A DNA stretch of 64,000 nt from Actibacterium lipolyticum (GTDB lineage Bacteria; Pseudomonadota; Alphaproteobacteria; Rhodobacterales; Rhodobacteraceae). Position numbers and translations under genes: made by a program. Shown one piece after another: positions 26,968-33,899 of this stretch. The stretch lies in NCBI RefSeq assembly GCF_900184935.1, contig NZ_FXYE01000001.1, forward strand, positions 992,001-1,056,000, given 5' to 3'. Positions within the stretch are counted from its first letter, which is position 1. Each line of letters begins with the position of its first letter. The notes below the pieces were generated by a model. That model was not told the origin of the DNA. It did not search any database and saw only the letters and a list, made by a program, of their open reading frames with translations.

Positions 26968-27428
26968 CCACCGCCCCTAATAAACGCCAGATGAAATCTG
27001 CCGCGCGTCTTTACGCCGTTCAGGCCCTGTTCCAGATGGAACAATCGGGCCAGTCGGTCGATAGCGTTCGCGCCGAATTCGAAGACCACCGTATGGGTGC
27101 CGTCTACGAAGGTGAAGAAATGGCCGAAGCCAACATCGACCTGTTCCGCGACACGCTGGAAGCAGCAGTGAACTGGCAGGCCAAGATTGACCAGATGACT
27201 GACCGTGCGTTGGTTGCCAAATGGCCGATCGCGCGCATCGACCCGACTTTGCGTGCGCTGTTCCGCGCGGCAGGTGCCGAACTGACAGAAGGAAACGCAC
27301 CGCCCAAGGTCGTCATCACCGAATATGTTGACGTGGCTAAGGCGTTCTTCCCCGAGGGCCGCGAGCCGAAGTTCGTGAACGCCGTATTGGACCACATGGC
27401 CCGCGAGGCGAAACCAGAAGCGTTCTAG
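26964..27428 (+). CDS. nusB: Transcription antitermination factor NusB
   Basis: 154 residues; the start overlaps the ribH stop (ATGA). Binds boxA RNA with S10 in rRNA antitermination. Features: ARLYAVQALFQMEQSG at the N-terminus, then WPIARIDPTLRALFRAAGAEL and PPKVVITEYVDVAKAFFPEGREPKFVNAVLD, the conserved helices of the family. ribH-nusB is a common bacterial pairing. The stop overlaps the convergent gene by 3 bases in CTAG. Confidence 0.96.
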   Translation: MTTAPNKRQMKSAARLYAVQALFQMEQSGQSVDSVRAEFEDHRMGAVYEGEEMAEANIDLFRDTLEAAVNWQAKIDQMTDRALVAKWPIARIDPTLRALFRAAGAELTEGNAPPKVVITEYVDVAKAFFPEGREPKFVNAVLDHMAREAKPEAF

Positions 27429-28141
27429 CGCAGCGTTAAATCTGCCCAGATCGGCAAATGATCAGAGGCGCGAGCGGACAGCTTTGTTTCGCTCACGCCC
27501 GCATCCCGAAGTTCCGTCTTGTCGCACAGCGCGATCCGGTCAAGCCCGGCCACAGGGCGCGAGGCATGGAAGCTTCGACCGGGGGAATGCACGGTGAAGT
27601 CGCCTTCCAACTCTTCCATCCCGTCGGTTTTTGACCATTCGTTGAAGTCGCCCATGATAATGGTCGGACGCGGTGCCATCTGCGCCAGCGCCGCGCGTAT
27701 CGCGGCAAGTTGGCGGTGACGGTGACGGCGCATTAACCCCAGATGTGTGGCAATCACCCGAATGGCCTGACCGTTCCGCGCCAAGTCCGCGACAACCGCA
27801 CCGCGCGGTTCCATCGCCGGCAGGTCAAGGCGGGTAATCGCAGTGACCTCTACGTTTGGGCGCACCAATATGGCGTTGCCGTGCCAGCCCAGGCTGACCT
27901 CATTCGTTGCCACGCCGACTGGAACCAGATCAGTACGCGCCTGAATTTCGTTCATCGGAAGGGCAGAAGGGCGGGGGCCAAGGCGGCGGTCGGCCTCTTG
28001 CAACGCAACGATATCCGCCTCTAGCCCGGCAACGACATCAAGCGTGCGCTCGGGGCTGCGTTGCCAATCAAGGCCAACACATTTTCGAATGTTGTAACTG
28101 GCCACCCGCAAGGGCGGCGATTGGGGGGCGTCAAGGGACAT
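27425..28141 (-). CDS. Endonuclease/exonuclease/phosphatase family protein
   Basis: 238 residues. All the hallmarks of the DNase I-like fold are visible: VASYNIRKC at the N-terminus (catalytic Asn), ADIVALQEADRR (metal Glu), VIATHLGLMRRHR (catalytic His), IIMGDFNEW (Asp-x-Asn) and ASDHLPIWADL (Asp-His) at the end. No signal peptide, so probably cytoplasmic. The substrate is unknown. This is the second protein of this fold in the window, with the partial gene at 3-836. Confidence 0.88.
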   Translation of the reverse strand: MSLDAPQSPPLRVASYNIRKCVGLDWQRSPERTLDVVAGLEADIVALQEADRRLGPRPSALPMNEIQARTDLVPVGVATNEVSLGWHGNAILVRPNVEVTAITRLDLPAMEPRGAVVADLARNGQAIRVIATHLGLMRRHRHRQLAAIRAALAQMAPRPTIIMGDFNEWSKTDGMEELEGDFTVHSPGRSFHASRPVAGLDRIALCDKTELRDAGVSETKLSARASDHLPIWADLTLR

Positions 28142-28223
28142 GAAATCGATATGGGGCGCGGCAATGGGTTTGAAAAGGTGGCGCCATTGTCGCGGGGGGC
28201 TTTGCCGGGTAAGTTTACGCCCT

Positions 28224-28859
28224 ATGAAGCTGCGCCATCATTCTAAGATCATATATGCGGTTTGGGCGATCTTGCTGGTCGCCTGCGCAATGGCGCTGTG
28301 GAATGGGCGTTGGTCGGTGGCGTTCGTATCCATCGCGACGCTGGGGCTTTCCCTGTTGCCCGAAGTTGTCGTGCGCCGTTTCAATGTGCGCCTGCCCGTC
28401 AGCTTTTACATCGCGATCACGCTGTTTCTGTTTGCGACGCTGTTTCTGGGCGAGGTGTTTGATTTTTACGAACGCTATTGGTGGTGGGATGTGCTTTTGC
28501 ATGGCGGTTCGGCCATGGGGTTTGGTCTTCTTGGCCTCATCTTCGTGCTGTTGCTGTTCGAAGGGGACCGGTACGCCGCGCCGCCACTGGCGCTGGCAAT
28601 CATCGCTTTTTCCGTTGCTATGACCATCGGCGCCCTGTGGGAGGTGTTTGAGTTCGCGATGGACCAGAGCTTTGGCATGAACATGCAGAAATCCGGCCTC
28701 GTGGATACGATGTGGGACCTTATCGTCGATGCAATCGGTGCGACGGCCGGTGCGACGGCCGGTTTTCTTTACCTCAAGGGGCGGGAAAGACGCGGGGCTT
28801 CGCGCCTGATCGGGGAATTTGTAAACCTGAACCGTCGCCTGTTTCGAAAGTTTCGCTAA
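28224..28859 (+). CDS. Membrane protein of the DUF2238/YjdF-like type
   Basis: 211 residues from ATG 28224; ATG 28164 and 28140 are in frame but add a basic stretch and have no better RBS. About five to six hydrophobic helices. The block WWWDVLLHGGSAMGFGLLG, then GALWEVFEFAMDQ and MQKSGLVDTMWDLIVDAIGA, with its acidic and His residues inside helices, is typical of this family. Function unknown. Possibly an inner-membrane metal- or lipid-related protein, but that is only inference from polar intramembrane residues. Divergent from 27425-28141. Confidence 0.78.
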   Translation: MKLRHHSKIIYAVWAILLVACAMALWNGRWSVAFVSIATLGLSLLPEVVVRRFNVRLPVSFYIAITLFLFATLFLGEVFDFYERYWWWDVLLHGGSAMGFGLLGLIFVLLLFEGDRYAAPPLALAIIAFSVAMTIGALWEVFEFAMDQSFGMNMQKSGLVDTMWDLIVDAIGATAGATAGFLYLKGRERRGASRLIGEFVNLNRRLFRKFR

Positions 28860-28952
28860 GGCGACCGGACTGCGACGAGATACCCAATTTGATTTTCCGG
28901 GGCGCGGCCTATCTTTGAATCAGAAAGCGCGCGCTTCTTTTCGGAGGTTTCG

Positions 28953-29258
28953 ATGCCGAAACTTATTCGACTTTATATCACTCAGATCATCATAGGCTTT
29001 GCAATATCGGCGGCCTTCGTTGTGATGTTGCTGGCGTTCGATATCGCAAATTTGCGGGGCTTGGTCACGGGTTCGTCTTCTGGGTATCTTGCCGCGTTCC
29101 TGTTGTTCATGTTCAACGGAATTGTCTTTTCTGGCGTTCAATTTGGTATCGCAATCATGCGGATGGCCGAGCCAGAGAACGGCGGCAAAGGCGGGCGACG
29201 CACCCCCATCACACCAGCGGAGCTTTTGCCGATCCCGGTTCATAAGGACCGTTCATAA
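28953..29258 (+). CDS. Small two-helix membrane protein, conserved type, unknown
   Basis: 101 residues; CGGAGG eight bases before the ATG. Hydrophobic segments at about 8-30 and 44-70 and a polar Gly/Pro-rich tail. Nothing suggests enzymatic function. Coding is supported by the RBS, start and hydrophobic periodicity. Stands alone; the next plus-strand element is the structured region after 29259. Confidence 0.7.
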   Translation: MPKLIRLYITQIIIGFAISAAFVVMLLAFDIANLRGLVTGSSSGYLAAFLLFMFNGIVFSGVQFGIAIMRMAEPENGGKGGRRTPITPAELLPIPVHKDRS

Positions 29259-29264
29259 TTATGA

Positions 29265-29480
29265 TGTTGGGGTGTGGCGGGACCACCAAACAACCGTCGA
29301 GGTAACTAATTCCCGAGGACCTGTATATACAGGTGGGCGCCAGGTAACCGAGCCAGGGCCCGGACAGAGCCAGCTCCCTCGGAATTGCTTAAGGCCACTG
29401 GAATTTGACCTCGGAGCACGAGAAGGGCAGAACCCGCCATCCCGTTACCTAGGTGGCGGGTGGCCCAAGGGCAAGGGCTT
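29265..29480. ncRNA. Candidate structured RNA, family not identified
   Basis: The region between two convergent coding genes has dense nested complementarity. Outer stem: 29279-29287 with 29459-29466 (8 bp, one bulge). Second stem: AGGTAAC 29300-29306 with GTTACCT 29444-29450. Third: 29308-29318 with CCTCGGAATT 29377-29386 (10 bp, one bulged C). Inside it lies the perfect palindrome ACCTGTATATACAGGT (29319-29334). An alternative hairpin 29431-29438/29454-29461 competes with the outer stem. Hallmark motifs of tmRNA, RNase P RNA and SRP RNA are absent on both strands; 6S RNA (similar size) is not excluded. Strand and ends are uncertain. Confidence 0.5.
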
Positions 29481-29485
29481 AACCG

Positions 29486-29896
29486 TCAGCCATGCAAATT
29501 GTGTAGGTTCAGCAGGAAGCCGTGCCAGCCTTTATCAAGCGCGATGACCAGTCCGAACCCTTCGCTGCCTTGGGGCAGGCCGCTGTGTGTTAGGCTTAGA
29601 CGGGTGCCGCCGGGAACATCCTCTAGCCGCCATTCGACCGTGGACATTGATCCTTGCATCGGCCCAACGGTGAACGACCAGCGCAAATAGTCATGCGGAT
29701 CGGCCTTTTCGACGGTGCCCCAACACATCCGGTCACCGTCTTTTTGGCTGGTCAAAAGGTAATCTTCGCCTTCGGCCAGATCGGCCTGCGCGGGATGAAA
29801 CCATTGGCCCAGCTTTTTGGCATCGGTGAGGAACGCCCAAACATCGGGTTTGTTTGCGGCAAGGAAAACGGTCTTTTCAATTACGGTGTCAGTCAT
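29486..29896 (-). CDS. SRPBCC/AHSA1-domain protein
   Basis: 136 residues from ATG 29896 with AAAGGA upstream. START-like fold of the AHSA1 (activator of Hsp90 homologue) group: IEKTVFLAANKPDVWAFLTD, AKKLGQWFHPAQADL, DYLRWSFTV and the closing helix GWHGFLLNLHNL. Such proteins bind hydrophobic ligands, and in bacteria they often follow an ArsR regulator, as here. The start lies inside the regulator's last codons (8-base overlap), so the two are co-translated. Confidence 0.88.
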   Translation of the reverse strand: MTDTVIEKTVFLAANKPDVWAFLTDAKKLGQWFHPAQADLAEGEDYLLTSQKDGDRMCWGTVEKADPHDYLRWSFTVGPMQGSMSTVEWRLEDVPGGTRLSLTHSGLPQGSEGFGLVIALDKGWHGFLLNLHNLHG

Positions 29897-30218
29897 CGGA
29901 AGTGTCCTTTGTTTCAATTGCGTTTTTCAATGCGGAAAGCCGGTCGTCCCAGAAACCATCGAAATATCCCAGCCAGTCGAAGACGGGTTTAAAGCCCTCT
30001 GGGTGAAATCGGTTGATGCGTTCACGGCCACTGGTGCGAACGGTGATCAGTTGCCCTTGTTCAAGAACATTCAGGTGCTTCTTTACGGCGGCTCTAGTCA
30101 TGTCGAAGTGACCTGCGACTTGTGCAATGGTCATGTCTTCGTGGCTGAGCATGTTCAGGATATCGCGCCGCGTTGGGTCGGCGAGGGCGCGAAAGGTTTC
30201 TTGAATGTCTGTGCCCAT
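29889..30218 (-). CDS. ArsR-family transcriptional regulator
   Basis: 109 residues from ATG 30218. A start at 30263 is in frame but would fall on the operator palindromes, so it is unlikely. Winged helix-turn-helix: TFRALADPTRRDILNML, then TIAQVAGHFDMTRAAVKKHLNVLEQ (recognition helix) and the wing ITVRTSGRERINRF. No CxCxxC metal site, so it is probably not a metal sensor. The C-terminus (FDWLGYFDGFWDDRLSAL) is typical of ArsR members paired with AHSA1 proteins. It probably represses its own operon through the repeats at 30245-30288. Confidence 0.9.
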   Translation of the reverse strand: MGTDIQETFRALADPTRRDILNMLSHEDMTIAQVAGHFDMTRAAVKKHLNVLEQGQLITVRTSGRERINRFHPEGFKPVFDWLGYFDGFWDDRLSALKNAIETKDTSDD

Positions 30219-30244
30219 GGTCTGCGCCTGTTTGGATGTTAAAG

Positions 30245-30288
30245 TGATACCTTGAAGTATCATTTTAAATAGATACCAAAAGGTATCA
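30245..30288. promoter_or_regulatory. Two tandem palindromes, likely ArsR operators
   Basis: TGATAC-N6-GTATCA (30245-30262) and GATACCAAAAGGTATC (30272-30287), centres 26 bp apart, directly upstream of the regulator's start at 30218. Both share the GATACC/GGTATC half-site. Spacing and position suit autorepression by the wHTH dimer. Confidence 0.75.
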
Positions 30289-30323
30289 TGTCAATAGGGA
30301 CTCGAAAAACTGGCTTGCCATGT

Positions 30324-30338
30324 GTTCACCTATTGTTC
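30324..30338 (+). promoter_or_regulatory. SOS (LexA) box, GTTC-N7-GTTC
   Basis: GTTC at 30324-30327 and GTTC at 30335-30338, exactly seven bases apart, the direct-repeat operator of alphaproteobacterial LexA. It lies 11 bases before the mmcB ATG at 30350. It argues against the in-frame ATG at 30320, which would put the operator inside the coding sequence. Confidence 0.85.
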
Positions 30339-30349
30339 ACACTTGCTGG

Positions 30350-30811
30350 ATGATCGATGATCTTCAACCTGGGCAGCTTTTGGCCCGCGGCGTGTGCCGC
30401 CACCTTCGTTCGCACGACTTTGTCAGCGTCGAAGAACTGGTGCCTACATCCGGCTTGCGGGTTGATGTGATGGCGCTTGGCCCCAAAGGCGAGGTGTGGG
30501 TGGTGGAGTGTAAATCATCCCGCGCTGACTATCAGTCAGACAGCAAATGGCAGGGGTATTTGGAATGGTGCGACAGGTTCTTTTGGGCCGTCGATGCCAG
30601 CTTCCCAACAGAGCTTTTGCCCACAGAAACTGGTCTGATCATCGCCGACCCTTACGATGCTGAAATTATCCGCATGTCGCCGGAAACCAAACTGGCCCCG
30701 GCGCGTCGCAAAGTGATGGTTCAGAAATTCGCCCGCCATGCCGCATTGCGGTTGCAGGCGTTTCGTGACCCTCGGGTGACCCCTAGCGGGATCCCTTCTT
30801 CGTCGACATAG
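30350..30811 (+). CDS. mmcB: MmcB-family DNA repair protein
   Basis: 153 residues from ATG 30350. Nuclease-like PD-(D/E)xK fold: RVDVMALGPKGEVWVVECKSS supplies the Asp and the ExK pair, followed by SDSKWQGYLEWCDRFFWAVD. In Caulobacter this family is SOS-induced and needed for tolerance of mitomycin C and other DNA damage. The LexA box right upstream agrees. The 3' end overlaps the convergent gene at 30783 by 29 bases. No strong RBS is visible, and the transcript may be nearly leaderless. Confidence 0.88.
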   Translation: MIDDLQPGQLLARGVCRHLRSHDFVSVEELVPTSGLRVDVMALGPKGEVWVVECKSSRADYQSDSKWQGYLEWCDRFFWAVDASFPTELLPTETGLIIADPYDAEIIRMSPETKLAPARRKVMVQKFARHAALRLQAFRDPRVTPSGIPSSST

Positions 30812-30986
30812 CACGAGCGGCTACGGCGGCTGCGCGAATTTCTTCGGCAATCTCTTCGGCCTCGTCTGGATCGAAGTCCAGTGGCAGATCAACGCCTTCA
30901 GCCTCTAGATAGATGCGCACCATGCCAAGCGTGGTCGGGCCGATCTGCAGATTGGCGGCGATGTCGCTTTCGTTATCTATGCCCAT
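30783..30986 (-). CDS. Small acidic protein (DUF6324-like)
   Basis: 67 residues from ATG 30986 with GAAGGAGG upstream. Sequence begins MGIDNESDIAANLQIGPTT and then has a strongly acidic helix (DPDEAEEIAEEI). It matches what I recall of a small protein family common in Rhodobacteraceae; no function is known. Soluble, no Cys. Overlaps the end of mmcB. Confidence 0.65.
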   Translation of the reverse strand: MGIDNESDIAANLQIGPTTLGMVRIYLEAEGVDLPLDFDPDEAEEIAEEIRAAAVAARAMSTKKGSR

Positions 30987-31083
30987 TATGGCCTCCTTCA
31001 TCGGTGGGCGCGGGGTATCGGTTTGCACGGGCTATGGCAAGGGGTGGCTTGACGGGGTGGGCCAGCGGGGCTTTGCTTTTGCG

Positions 31084-31572
31084 ATGAGTGATGACATCAA
31101 ATTTCGTGATCTTCAGGTCGGCGATGCCGGTTGGATCATTCAACGCCACGGAGAACTTTATGCGGCGCACGACGGGTTTGACGCGACGTTCGAAGCCTTG
31201 GTCGCGGAAATTTTGGCGGCCCATATGCGCGATCATGATCCATCTTGCGAACGTGCGTGGATCGCACATCGTGGGGATCAGCGGGTAGGGTCAATCTTTT
31301 GCGTCAAAGAGGGCGGGCCGGGTATCGCCAGGCTTAGGCTGTTTCTGATCGAGCCGACGGAAAGGGGCCATGGTTTGGGGCATAAGTTACTGGCCAAGTG
31401 CATCAATTTTGCCCGTGAAGCAGGGTATCAACGTTTGGTGTTGAACACCCACGAAAGCCACAAGGCCGCTTGCGCCCTGTATGCCGCCCATGGGTTTCGG
31501 ATGACGATGGCTGTGCCGGTTCATTCCTTCGGCCAAGATCTGGTGGAACAAAGCTGGCAGATTGATCTTTAA
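31084..31572 (+). CDS. GNAT-family N-acetyltransferase
   Basis: 162 residues from the ATG at 31084; the frame runs up to 30913 but that part overlaps the antisense gene and lacks family character. Motif A of GNAT enzymes is LRLFLIEPTERGHGLGHKLLAKCI, with the R/Q-x-x-G-x-G/A acetyl-CoA pyrophosphate loop. The C-terminal LVLNTHESHKAACALYAAHGF is motif B. The sequence resembles the acetyltransferase half of MarR-GNAT fusions but has no MarR domain. Substrate unknown. Confidence 0.85.
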   Translation: MSDDIKFRDLQVGDAGWIIQRHGELYAAHDGFDATFEALVAEILAAHMRDHDPSCERAWIAHRGDQRVGSIFCVKEGGPGIARLRLFLIEPTERGHGLGHKLLAKCINFAREAGYQRLVLNTHESHKAACALYAAHGFRMTMAVPVHSFGQDLVEQSWQIDL

Positions 31573-31644
31573 TCCAATCAAAGCATTTTCACGGCCTTCC
31601 CCCCCTTGCAATTGCAATTCCACGGCGCTAAATCCAGCGCCAGT

Positions 31645-31721
31645 GCCGCCTTAGCTCAGTTGGTTAGAGCGCTTGATTGTGGATCAAGAGGTCCCCCGTT
31701 CGAACCGGGGAGGTGGTACCA
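31645..31721 (+). tRNA. tRNA-His (anticodon GTG)
   Basis: Full cloverleaf: acceptor GCCGCCT/AGGTGGT (31645-31651 / 31711-31717), D-arm GCTC...GAGC, anticodon stem CTTGA/TCAAG with GTG at 31679-31681, T-arm CCCCG TTCGAAC CGGGG. The discriminator at 31718 is A and CCA is encoded at 31719-31721. The base before the acceptor is T, so the usual G-1:C73 identity pair is missing, as in the alphaproteobacterial tRNA-His variant. Confidence 0.97.
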
Positions 31722-31806
31722 TCCTAACCCATCCGTCAAAATCTTCGTTATCTGCCTTGTGCCGATCGTCCGTTTGCATGAAATCATTCACGCAGGGGGA
31801 TGGGTA

Positions 31807-32421
31807 ATGCTTGACGCAGCCATGCGAAAATTGATCGATCCGGCGCTGAACCGGATAGGGGCCGGGCTGGCGCGGCGTGGGGTGTCGGCAGATTCGGTTA
31901 CGGCCGTTGGGTTGGCGCTTGGCCTGTTATCGGCTGTGGTGATTGCGCTGGGGGCGCCGTTCCTTGCGCTGGTGCCGTTATTGGCAAGCCGCTTGGCCGA
32001 TGGATTGGATGGTGCAATTGCCCGCGCAACGCGCAAGACCGATTTCGGCGGATATTTCGATATCGTTTCGGATTTCGTATTTTACGGCGCGGTGCCTATG
32101 GCGTTCGTTTGGGCCGATCCCGCGCAGAACGGTGCCGCGGGCGCGTTTCTGTTAACCAGCTTTTATGCCAATGGGGCCAGCTTTCTGGGCTTTGCCATTC
32201 TGGCCGAGAAACGAAAGATGGAAACATCGGCCCGCGGCGTGAAATCGCTGTATTTCACCGGCGGATTGCTGGAAGGCACGGAAACCATCGGATTCTTCGT
32301 CGCGCTGTGCTTGTGGCCCGCGTGGTTTGCACCGTTGGCATGGGCCTTCGGCGCGTTGTGCTTTTTCACAGCCGCATCGCGGGTTTTGCTGGCGCGCAAA
32401 GTGTTTCCGCCCGCCGACTAG
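31807..32421 (+). CDS. CDP-alcohol phosphatidyltransferase family protein
   Basis: 204 residues from ATG 31807 (GGGGATGGG upstream); the longer frame from 31606 would run through the tRNA-His gene. The signature D-x2-DG-x2-AR-x8-G-x3-D-x3-D is complete (ADGLDGAIARATRK then DFGGYFDIVSDF). About six membrane helices. The family transfers a phosphatidyl group from CDP-diacylglycerol to an alcohol; which one (glycerol phosphate, serine, inositol) is not evident. It sits alone, overlapping the convergent DUF6476 gene by 4 bases. Confidence 0.85.
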   Translation: MLDAAMRKLIDPALNRIGAGLARRGVSADSVTAVGLALGLLSAVVIALGAPFLALVPLLASRLADGLDGAIARATRKTDFGGYFDIVSDFVFYGAVPMAFVWADPAQNGAAGAFLLTSFYANGASFLGFAILAEKRKMETSARGVKSLYFTGGLLEGTETIGFFVALCLWPAWFAPLAWAFGALCFFTAASRVLLARKVFPPAD

Positions 32422-32720
32422 TGGCTGATCGCGATTTCTTGGGTCATCGCGCCGCTGGCGATATCAAAGATTAGAATGCGCTGATCAGCGGTCACAACCG
32501 CGTACCAACCCGCACCTTGGGTAAAGGCTGTGGCGGTTGCACCGTCGGGTAAGGTTATCTCGTCGGGCAAGGATACGCGGGATTCGCCAGAGAAGCGGAT
32601 GACAATCAGCGCGATGATCACTAAAAGGCCCGCAATCATCGTGGCGGTAAGGACCGTCACAAGGATGCGCAAAAAACGCAGGTTGGGGGGCTCTTCCCCC
32701 GGTATCGGAGCTTCGTTCAT
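32418..32720 (-). CDS. DUF6476-like single-pass membrane protein
   Basis: 100 residues from ATG 32720. One transmembrane helix at about 18-43 (LRILVTVLTATMIAGLLVII...), then a small beta-rich extracytoplasmic domain (DEITLPDGATATAF, GWYAVVTADQRILIFDIASG). Family name is from memory of Rhodobacteraceae annotation; function unknown. Its start codon shares the sequence CATG with the start of rluD on the other strand. Confidence 0.7.
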   Translation of the reverse strand: MNEAPIPGEEPPNLRFLRILVTVLTATMIAGLLVIIALIVIRFSGESRVSLPDEITLPDGATATAFTQGAGWYAVVTADQRILIFDIASGAMTQEIAISH

Positions 32721-33747
32721 GTCCACGTCTCGCCGCCTTTCGGTGGTCATCGGGCCAAATCCGCCCGCTCGTCTTGATAAGGCCCTTTCGCGCGACGTGC
32801 CAGAGGGGGAGGGGCTTTCCCGTTCCCGTTTGGCCAAGTTGCTTGCCGATGGCAGCGTCACGATGGCCGGGCAGGTCATAACAGACCCGCGCGCTAAGGT
32901 CGCCGAGGGGGACGTGTTGGACATTACCTTCGCCGAGGCGGAGGAGGTTGAAACCCGCCCCGAAGATATCCCGTTGGATGTCGTCTATGAGGATGCGCAT
33001 CTGATCGTCGTGAACAAGCCCGTTGGCATGGTTGTGCATCCCGCACCCGGAACGCCCTCTGGCACGCTGGTGAATGCGCTGTTGGCGCATTGTGGCGATA
33101 CGCTGTCTGGCATTGGCGGGGAAAAACGCCCCGGTATCGTTCACCGAATCGATAAGGATACATCGGGCCTGATTGTCGCGGCGAAATCAGACAAGGCCCA
33201 TACCGGCCTTGCGGCGCAGTTTGAGGCGCATACCGTCAAGCGGCACTACAACGCGATTGTGTATGGGGTTCCTGACGCGGGCGATCCGCGTTTGCGCGGC
33301 GTGCGGGGCACCAGTTTTGAACCTGGGAATATCCTGAAAATCACCACTCAGCTGGCGCGCCACAAAACGGACCGCCAAAAACAGGCGGTGTTGTTCCATG
33401 GTGGTCGCCACGCAGTGACACGCGCACGTATCTTAGAGGCGTTTGGCAAGCCGCCGGTTGCCTCGCTGATCGAATGCTGGCTTGAAACCGGGCGCACACA
33501 CCAGATCAGGGTGCATATGGCCCATGCGGGCTTTGGGCTGATCGGCGATCAAACCTATGGTGGACGCCGGAAATTGGCGGAAAAATCGGTTGGGCAGGCG
33601 GGCGCTGCTGCTGCAGCCTCGTTCCCGCGGCAGGCTCTTCATGCGGCAACTTTGGGCTTTATTCACCCGGAAACCGGCGAAGAATTATCGTTCGAAGCAC
33701 CTTTGCCCGACGATATGTCCCAGCTGATCGCGGCATTGCGGGGGTGA
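32719..33747 (+). CDS. rluD: 23S rRNA pseudouridine synthase RluD-type
   Basis: 342 residues from ATG 32719; the frame upstream to 32530 overlaps the antisense gene. S4 domain at about 18-75 (ARLDKALSRDV, SRSRLAKLLADGSV), then the RluA/C/D catalytic domain with HRIDKDTSGL at 142-151, Asp145 being the nucleophile. RTHQIRVHMAHAGFGLIGD is the conserved closing motif. Modifies uridines of helix 69 in 23S rRNA if a true RluD; RluC-like specificity cannot be excluded. Located upstream of rpoH. Confidence 0.9.
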   Translation: MSTSRRLSVVIGPNPPARLDKALSRDVPEGEGLSRSRLAKLLADGSVTMAGQVITDPRAKVAEGDVLDITFAEAEEVETRPEDIPLDVVYEDAHLIVVNKPVGMVVHPAPGTPSGTLVNALLAHCGDTLSGIGGEKRPGIVHRIDKDTSGLIVAAKSDKAHTGLAAQFEAHTVKRHYNAIVYGVPDAGDPRLRGVRGTSFEPGNILKITTQLARHKTDRQKQAVLFHGGRHAVTRARILEAFGKPPVASLIECWLETGRTHQIRVHMAHAGFGLIGDQTYGGRRKLAEKSVGQAGAAAAASFPRQALHAATLGFIHPETGEELSFEAPLPDDMSQLIAALRG

Positions 33748-33838
33748 AACACGCTGCACAAAACTGTGAAATTTAGACATATTCACAGAATTTCGACGGA
33801 AATCCTCTTATCTGGCGTTTAATGGATGTTAGCGGGAA

Positions 33839-33866
33839 CTTGAACCAATCGGTTTAGTTCCTATAT
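33839..33866 (+). promoter_or_regulatory. Candidate promoter of rpoH, sigma-32-like
   Basis: CTTGAA at 33839-33844 and CCTATAT at 33860-33866, 15 bases apart, 34 bases before the rpoH start. This fits a heat-shock (RpoH) promoter layout and would allow autoregulation; it could equally be read as a weak housekeeping promoter (TTGAAC-N16-TATATC). Not tested. Confidence 0.4.
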
Positions 33867-33899
33867 CTATCCCAACGTAAAGGGAATTGAGGGACCGAA

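Noticed and set aside
29265-29480. Assignment as tmRNA, RNase P RNA or SRP RNA
   Set aside because: No T-arm GTTCGA motif, no GAGGAAAGTCC block and no SRP domain IV loop on either strand.
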